A stretch of DNA of 64,000 nucleotides from Seminavis robusta (taxonomy: Eukaryota; Bacillariophyta; Bacillariophyceae; Naviculales; Naviculaceae), in contig CAICTM010000153.1 in assembly GCA_903772945.1 (NCBI GenBank), positions 41,023 through 105,022 of the forward strand. The letters run 5' to 3'. The number at the start of each line of letters is the position of its first letter. Positions within the stretch are counted from its first letter, which is position 1. The notes beneath the pieces are model-generated. The model saw nothing but the letters and a program-made list of their open reading frames with translations. It ran no database searches and had not been told where the DNA came from. Of the stretch, positions 56,292-64,000 are shown piece after piece. A program made the translations under genes and the position numbers.

Positions 56292-56679
56292 GAATTGTCC
56301 AGACACCCATGTACTAGTAATCATATTCGTAAACGCACTACACACTTGAGTATATGGTAGATATGGCAGGTCCCTTCATGGTCGATGCAAACCAGCTGTT
56401 TACGTAAGCATCTTGGATGAGCATCGTACCGGTAGATGACAAGAATGTACTTAGTTTTAACTTGGATGTACGAATACTAAACCAGTTCTATCATATTGCA
56501 TTTGATTGAGTTTGTAAATGCTCCAATTGCTTGGCGACAGTATTGATTCGATTCGACGTCGTCAGTAGCCAGGCTTCGAATCGAAACATTGCAAAAACAA
56601 ACCGAAGAAGATCTAATCCACGCATGCTCGAATCACCTTGTAGTTGCCATTCTTGCCTTCTGTCATTCTTGCCTTCAAT
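56292..56679. other. Intergenic between convergent genes
   Basis: GTACCGGTAG lies at about 56427. No gene is supported. Confidence 0.4.
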
Positions 56680-57558
56680 CTAGTTCTTGTCGCTTTCTAC
56701 GAGTTCGGCAAGGAGCTCGTTCGCTTCTGCTACGGTTGCCGGGGACATCTGCTTGATAGATGCGTCGTTCAACGCCTTTTGAATGTACCCAATTGCTTGG
56801 GCTCGGTCCTTTATGAAACCGTTCACTCCCATCGCATAGGAGCGACCAATGTAATACAAAGCCCAATCGGACCCCTGGCCAGCAGCCTCTCCCATCAACG
56901 TGAGCCCGACGGAAGTATTCTTTTCCACTCCTATCCCAACCAAGTATCGGTGTCCGATACACGCCATTGTCGACGGATGACCCGCATTGTGAGCCTTCTG
57001 CATCCATTCAAAGGACGACTTGTCATCTTTTGCAAAACCGTTTTTGCCAAAACGCAAGTTGTCGGCCACGAGAAACATGGCGTTGCGGTCTCCACTGTGC
57101 GCTTTCTTCTCGAGTGCCTTGTTGGCAATCATCTGCTCGACGTCGGGACTAACAAAGACGCCACTTTTGACCAATGCCATGATCAATTCCTTCGTCTGCG
57201 AAGAAACTGGAGTCAACGTGAGTCCCATGGGTTTTCCTGTGCAGGGCGACGTTACCATTCCGTCGACCACCGTCTCTTCAAAGAACGCTTCCATCTTCTT
57301 GCGCTCGTATATGCACTCATCTTCGGCAAGCACAGGATCCACGGGAACGTCTCCTGATAGTCTGCAAAGTAGATGCGCGTATCTCTTTTGCGTCACCTTC
57401 TCGCTGTTGCACAAGAAATCGCGCATGTGCTTTTCGAGAATCCGTTTCATCCCATCCTTGTTCCCAGCAAGAGGCAGCTTTCGCTGCTTGCAGGCCTCCT
57501 GAAGCTGGGCAAACGACATCTTGTTGATGTCTTCATTCGGGAGCAAAATCAATTCCAT
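56680..57558 (-). CDS. SAP, U-box-like and Sel1-repeat protein
   Basis: The 292-aa single-exon product begins MELILLPNEDINKM. A SAP-like helix pair comes first (FAQLQEACKQRKLPLAGNKD, residues about 15-45). It is followed by a U-box-like fold lacking zinc ligands (DPVLAEDECIYERKKMEAFF, then SPCTGKPMGLTLTPVSSQTK, about 75-145). Three or so Sel1 repeats come next (AMFLVADNLRFGKNGFAKD, ACIGHRYLVGIGVEKNTSVG, ALYYIGRSYAMGVNGFIKD). A U-box generally recruits a ubiquitin-conjugating enzyme, and Sel1 repeats bind partners. An E3 ligase role is therefore a fair inference, not shown. The upstream open frame to 57660 lacks an ATG and is not included. Confidence 0.75.
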   Translation of the reverse strand: MELILLPNEDINKMSFAQLQEACKQRKLPLAGNKDGMKRILEKHMRDFLCNSEKVTQKRYAHLLCRLSGDVPVDPVLAEDECIYERKKMEAFFEETVVDGMVTSPCTGKPMGLTLTPVSSQTKELIMALVKSGVFVSPDVEQMIANKALEKKAHSGDRNAMFLVADNLRFGKNGFAKDDKSSFEWMQKAHNAGHPSTMACIGHRYLVGIGVEKNTSVGLTLMGEAAGQGSDWALYYIGRSYAMGVNGFIKDRAQAIGYIQKALNDASIKQMSPATVAEANELLAELVESDKN

Positions 57559-57961
57559 GGTGTTGTTCGTCGTTCTTCTATACGTAGCTTCTTTGTCGAG
57601 ATTGATGTCGTCGGCCCTCGTCAACTGAAATTGTGTCCTCCTCGAGTGAAATTGTGGCAACGCTCGAACTCGAGCCGATGCAAGACTGACTTTGTTCGTT
57701 TGCTTTTAGGGATCAGGCTACCCGAGTTCTTGCGACCACTCCAAAACCAAGCGAGAGCGACATCATCACACGACATCGAACAGATCAACACACCAACAAC
57801 ATCATCACCGAAGATAGACTCCTGAATGTCGATGCGCCTTTGATACTGTAGCGTACCAGCACTTGAAAAGAAAGTGATTCATTTCTACTCTTCTACTAGC
57901 TAGCTCCTGTTGTGGTGAGCTAGGCTAGCTACTCTAGCTAGAGCCAGTTAGTTGCATTGAA
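57559..57961. other. Divergent intergenic region
   Basis: CTAGCTAGCTCC (about 57896) and CTAGCTACTCTAGCTAGAG (about 57923-57941) lie just upstream of the transferase ATG. No gene is supported. Confidence 0.4.
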
Positions 57962-59343
57962 ATGAGAATTTCTACCAACTATCATCGCACGCGGAATGAC
58001 AACAATGTTCTGAATTATTTATTCTTGGCGTCTCAAAAAAAGTGGATCGGTGTTGCCACGATAATGACAATTCTGGGGAACCTGCGGGGAGGAGCTGCTT
58101 TCATCTCCATATCATCTCGCAGCAGCGCTCCTCGACATGGCGGTGCTTCCGCAAAACTCAAGAAATGGACCAGTGCGGTATCTTCGGAAGCTTCCACAAC
58201 CCCCACTTCCATCTCCTCTCTGAACCACAATACCACACGACAACTCGCTAGTAGCTCGCAGCAGCAACAACAACAAAATGCCCAAATTCTGTCTTGTTGG
58301 AACCGATTATTCGATGTCGAAGTACCCGAAGGTCGGTGCGTGGGATTGGAATTGGTCGATTTTGGAAACGATGACACTCGTTCCTTGGAACCAGAAATGA
58401 TCACCACCAACGCAAGTCACTGGATCCATTCACTCCTCCATGAAGAAGAGGTTGCCTACGGTGTCACACTGCCCTCGCCGTCCCGAAGAGACACTTTTTT
58501 CATTGGACGCATGGCCGTGCGGGAAGCACTTGGCATTCTTGGCGACACTACTAACAATGGAGGAGAGCGTCGTCGCAATCCCTGGGAAATTGCCTGGACG
58601 CGTGGCATTCCACCCATTTTAAAAGATGAACACGGACGACCCACCATGCCCAAGGGATACGTCGGCTCGATTAGTCACAAGGGGCGAGCCGGAGTGGGGA
58701 TTGTAGCACGCGATGAAACCTACAGTTCGCCCGAAGATCCTCCCAAAGTGGGCATTGGTGTCGATCTGGAATATACCACCAATAGTCGACGCAATATTTC
58801 ACGCAGAGTCTTGACGGAACATGAGATTGCGTCCTTGGGTCAAGTCGAGGTACGTTTTTTATTTGAAAAGCTATTATTGCATTCATTCGATTGTGATGGA
58901 ACTACTACAGTAGAGACCTCACCCCGACGAGTTTATTGTATGCATTGCCTGTTTTCGGCGCAGGGCGTGACAGAGGAAGAAGAGGTAATGCTTCGTTTCA
59001 GGTATGTCATGCCCCCGTTACAACAGCAAGAAGTGGCATGCCAGGATCACTAATCAATCTAACTTCCCCCGTCATCATCTTGCAAACAAACAAATATTGT
59101 AGCCTCAAAGAATGCATCTACAAATCCGTGCATCCACTGATTTGCCAGTATGTTGGGTTTCAAGAAGCCGAGGTTACCCCTCATTCCAATGGCACAGCAA
59201 CGGTGACGTGGAAGATCAAGTCGGGAGCACATGAGCGACTGGGAGATATCACGGCTCATTGGAGACGATTAGAAGATGGTAGTGATTACTTTTTGTCGAG
59301 CTCGAGTGCAGTGCTTCGGGAAGAAGAAGATGTCACGAAATAA
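57962..59343 (+). CDS. 4'-phosphopantetheinyl transferase
   Basis: Three exons (57962-58849, 58964-59001, 59103-59343) give 388 aa. The enzyme moves the phosphopantetheine arm from CoA to a serine of acyl or peptidyl carrier proteins. Signature motifs are GYVGSISHKGRAGVGIVA, the magnesium-binding VGIGVDLE, and a split motif that splicing rebuilds as LRFSLKECIYKSVHP, equivalent to the FSxKEAxYK box of Sfp/EntD enzymes. FIGRMAVREALGIL (about residue 180) matches the substrate region of EntD-like members. The first 40 residues contain a hydrophobic stretch (WIGVATIMTILGNLRGG) ending AAFISI, which could be a plastid leader. The first intron (58850-58963) is 114 bp without an in-frame stop. Exon 2 is only 38 bp. 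Confidence 0.82.
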
Positions 59344-59958
59344 TAAGGAACGCGAGAAAATGGATGTGGCAGCAACGATAGACAACGATATCAATCCATC
59401 ATTTTTGGCCACCATGAGAGATGCGGTGGCCATTGCAAAATCCATCATCCATCAAAACACAACTCTTGTCACCGAAAGGAAGCAAGTCGCTACGACGACA
59501 AAAGACGGCTCCCTTACGAGAAGGAGTTGCTCTTGGCCGGAGAAAGCCAGATCTGCGGGAAGACTAACATACAATACACAGAGAACCCGGAACTGGAACT
59601 GCCACTGCGCACAAATAAATGGACCTGCCTGGCAACGGATTGAACAACAACACGAGAAAAAGTCACCAATTTTGTCAGGCTACAGTGTGCACAAGCTCTT
59701 GCTACCGGTACCAGTTACACGATAGACCTAATACAGCTATAGACTATGCAGAAGAGCAGTCCTTCTGTCGGTAGTAGAAATAAATTGACTTGGATCTCCC
59801 GGCGACTGCAAGTCCTGGTCCAGGTTTCTCGCTCGGTAACATACTAGTGAAACAAATGATTCCAATACCATAGTCCAGCAACTTGAGATTGAATGCCTGT
59901 GGTGAAGTGATGTAAGAGGCAAAGTTTACAATTCAAATTCGAACTACTGGCTACTAGC
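59344..59958. other. Intergenic, no supported gene
   Basis: An open frame from 59330 (MSRNNKEREKMDV) overlaps the transferase stop in another frame and continues to 59725 without a known domain. GCTACCGGTACCAG is at about 59702-59715. Confidence 0.4.
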
Positions 59959-61368
59959 CTAGTGGTCTCCCTCTTCACCAAACGCAGAACACAAACAAGG
60001 GCAGTCATTTTCATGCGCCCATCGGAGTAGGCTCCAGTGTCCCTTGCTAGTTGCATTTCGGCATGTCTGGTGATCCCATGGACAATCATGCTCACGAGCA
60101 TACTTGAGTACATCTAGATGATGACCCAAAGCAGCAGCAGCACATGTGTCAACACCCCAAGGGCAACCATGCTCATGAGCATACTTCACAATTTCCAAAT
60201 GCCCATTTTCTGGAGCCTTGGCACAAGTTGATTCATCCCATGGACAGCCATGGTGATGAACCCATTGGATGAGTTCTAAATGGCCACCCAAAGCAGCAGC
60301 AGAACACACTTGTTCAAACCATGGTAAGCCATTTTCATGAGCCCACTGGACAATTTCTAGGTGACCTTCCTTTGCAGCATTCAGGTATACATCACCATTC
60401 AAGGGACTGCCATTCTCGTGGGCATATTTTAGGATACCCAAGTGTCCCTCCTTGGCTGCAATTGAGAGGATATTAGCATGCCTTGGACAGCCATTGTCAT
60501 CGGCGTACTTCAGGATTTTGACATGCCCATGGCGTGCAGCAGTCCAGGAAACACGATCGTCCCATGGACATTCATTCTCATGAGCATACTTGAGCACATC
60601 AAGATGCCCATTCCTTGCAGCAACACTGCATGTTAATTCATTCCACGGGCAGCCATTCTCATGCACCCATTTCAGCAGCTCCAAATGCCCATGCTGTGCT
60701 GCTTGCAAGCAGGTATTTGTATTCCACGGACATCCATGCTCATGAGCATACTTTAGCACACCCAAGTTGCCATTGAGAGCAGCATTACTGCAGGTGTATT
60801 CATTCCACGGACACCCATGCTCACGAGCATACTTTAGCACATCCAAGTGGCCACCACTGGCAGCATATCTGCAGGTGTATTCATTCCACGAACACCCATG
60901 CTCATGTGCCCATTTGAGTGTATCCAAGTGTTCATTTGCGGCAGCAGCAGCACATGTCTCTGAATGCCATGGGCAGTAATGTTCCCGGGCATACTTTAGA
61001 ATATCCAAATGTCCTCCTTCGGCAGCAGCATAACATGTCATACTGTCCCAATAGCAACCATTTTCATGGGCATACTTTAAGATGCGGAAATGGCCATGCC
61101 CAGCAGCTATGTAACAAGTTCTTGTATCCCAAGACCAACCATTCTCATGAACCCATTGGAAGACTGGGAGGTTTCCGCTTTTGGCAGCCAAAGTGGCAAC
61201 TCGCAGAATGCTGCTGTTTCTTTTGTTGTGTTCCTTCATGTTGTCAGCATTCCAATACTTGGTACAAGAAAGACTTGTGAAAATTGCACTATAGAAGGTA
61301 TCCGTGCTGGTTGCTCTGCGAGTACGAAGCCGGTCCCCGAACTTTGGGTCCCTTACTTTTTCTATCAT
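59959..61368 (-). CDS. HENGCPW-type ankyrin repeat protein, intact
   Basis: The 469-aa single-exon product opens with FYSAIFTSLSCTKYWN, the same leader as the pseudogene at 34738-36206. About thirteen repeats of 26-27 residues follow, each of the form HLDVLKYAREHGCPWNEYTC..AA..G. Every unit carries a paired Cys (GCPW and TC), suggesting metal binding or disulfides in addition to helix packing. The shorter N-terminus lacks the F-box-like helix seen in the pseudogene, so an upstream exon is possible. It ends CLCSAFGEEGDH. The family is very abundant in some stramenopiles and viruses of protists. Its role is unknown, and a substrate adaptor is the usual guess. Confidence 0.8.
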   Translation of the reverse strand: MIEKVRDPKFGDRLRTRRATSTDTFYSAIFTSLSCTKYWNADNMKEHNKRNSSILRVATLAAKSGNLPVFQWVHENGWSWDTRTCYIAAGHGHFRILKYAHENGCYWDSMTCYAAAEGGHLDILKYAREHYCPWHSETCAAAAANEHLDTLKWAHEHGCSWNEYTCRYAASGGHLDVLKYAREHGCPWNEYTCSNAALNGNLGVLKYAHEHGCPWNTNTCLQAAQHGHLELLKWVHENGCPWNELTCSVAARNGHLDVLKYAHENECPWDDRVSWTAARHGHVKILKYADDNGCPRHANILSIAAKEGHLGILKYAHENGSPLNGDVYLNAAKEGHLEIVQWAHENGLPWFEQVCSAAALGGHLELIQWVHHHGCPWDESTCAKAPENGHLEIVKYAHEHGCPWGVDTCAAAALGHHLDVLKYAREHDCPWDHQTCRNATSKGHWSLLRWAHENDCPCLCSAFGEEGDH

Positions 61369-61782
61369 GTCTTCCTTCAGTCGGGACGCCGCTTCTCCTC
61401 TTTTGCTCCTGACGTCGAGGACATTGTATCTATCTGTAGCTAGTCCTTACCGAGGACAATTAGCTAATAACAGATTCGATTCACACATCAACAGCTTGTT
61501 TGTCGTCGAAGTTGTGTGTTTTGTGGGGCTTCTTCTATCAGGCAGGTGTTCCTCGCTTGTGTTCGGTTAACCTTCTGTATTCGGTTTGCACCATTCGGTT
61601 TAGTGATCTCTTCTCCCACGTTGCGCGCCCTCACACCGCTTCATCATTGTCTGTAATTTCTTTCTTCGCGCTCTGCGTCCAAGGAACAACGACAACAGCC
61701 AAACTAAAACCTCATTATCGGTAGCACAAACTAGCTAGCAGAGCAAGAGAGCAAGCTTCGTAGTTGTGGTTGTTGATTGACA
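61369..61782. other. Divergent intergenic region upstream of the ISWI gene
   Basis: ACTAGCTAGCAGAG lies at about 61729. No gene is supported, though a missing first exon of the ankyrin gene could be here. Confidence 0.4.

Positions 61783-64000
<2,218 letters not shown>

Noticed and set aside
59330-59725. Small open frame overlapping the transferase stop
   Set aside because: The second half is Arg/Trp/Gln-rich without a domain; overlap with a well-supported exon in another frame makes it unlikely.

Overview
The window looks like nuclear DNA of a stramenopile, most likely a pennate diatom. It carries spliced eukaryotic genes with GT-AG introns of about 46-190 bp, a cytosolic ribosomal protein gene and an ISWI remodeller. 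It also has families I associate with diatoms: helicase-associated domains, cysteine-rich HENGCPW-type ankyrin repeats, SAP/U-box/Sel1 proteins, divergent sulfotransferases, and a transporter with a signal peptide followed by a plastid-type phenylalanine. The species is inference (a Seminavis-like pennate diatom is my best guess). There is no operon structure, CRISPR array, tRNA or rRNA that I can support. All exon models come from reading splice consensus and checking phase by hand.

Layout. 1-7.0 kb: an acidic repeat open frame at the left edge, a frameshifted helicase-associated-domain gene, an acidic two-exon protein, a complex I assembly factor (NDUFAF1/CIA30), and a frameshifted gene of a diatom LRR-like type. 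7.8-19.8 kb: one ATM-type PI3K-related kinase in ten exons (about 3,721 aa). 20-26 kb: a two-exon ankyrin protein (minus strand) and an unusual ubiquitin-like/2OG-oxygenase/RING-like fusion. 26.4-29.8 kb: two tandem MYND zinc-finger paralogues and RPS11. 30-36 kb: a TRP-like cation channel and an ankyrin pseudogene with in-frame stops. 36.9-44.9 kb: a double-PH protein, mitochondrial ribosomal protein mL49, an ANTR/SLC17-type transporter and an unknown signal-peptide membrane protein. 45.4-52.9 kb: a broken clostripain-type peptidase, a DGAT2-like acyltransferase with a decayed partial copy, an FAD monooxygenase with C-terminal ankyrin repeats, and an NAD(P)-binding Rossmann protein. 53.8-64 kb: Cpn10, a double sulfotransferase-like protein, a SAP/U-box-like/Sel1 protein, a 4'-phosphopantetheinyl transferase, an intact HENGCPW ankyrin protein, and the 5' half of an ISWI ATPase that runs off the window.

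The genes are mostly unrelated housekeeping and signalling functions. Two themes recur. One is ubiquitin- or zinc-finger-linked regulators of uncommon architecture. The other is recent duplication with decay (MYND pair, ankyrin intact/pseudo pair, DGAT2 fragment). Intergenic DNA is studded with two self-complementary words, CTAGCTAG and GTACCGGTAC, the most conspicuous unexplained signal outside genes. The best candidate for something undescribed is the UBL-UBL-ubiquitin/2OG-oxygenase/RING-like gene at 24.0-25.6 kb.
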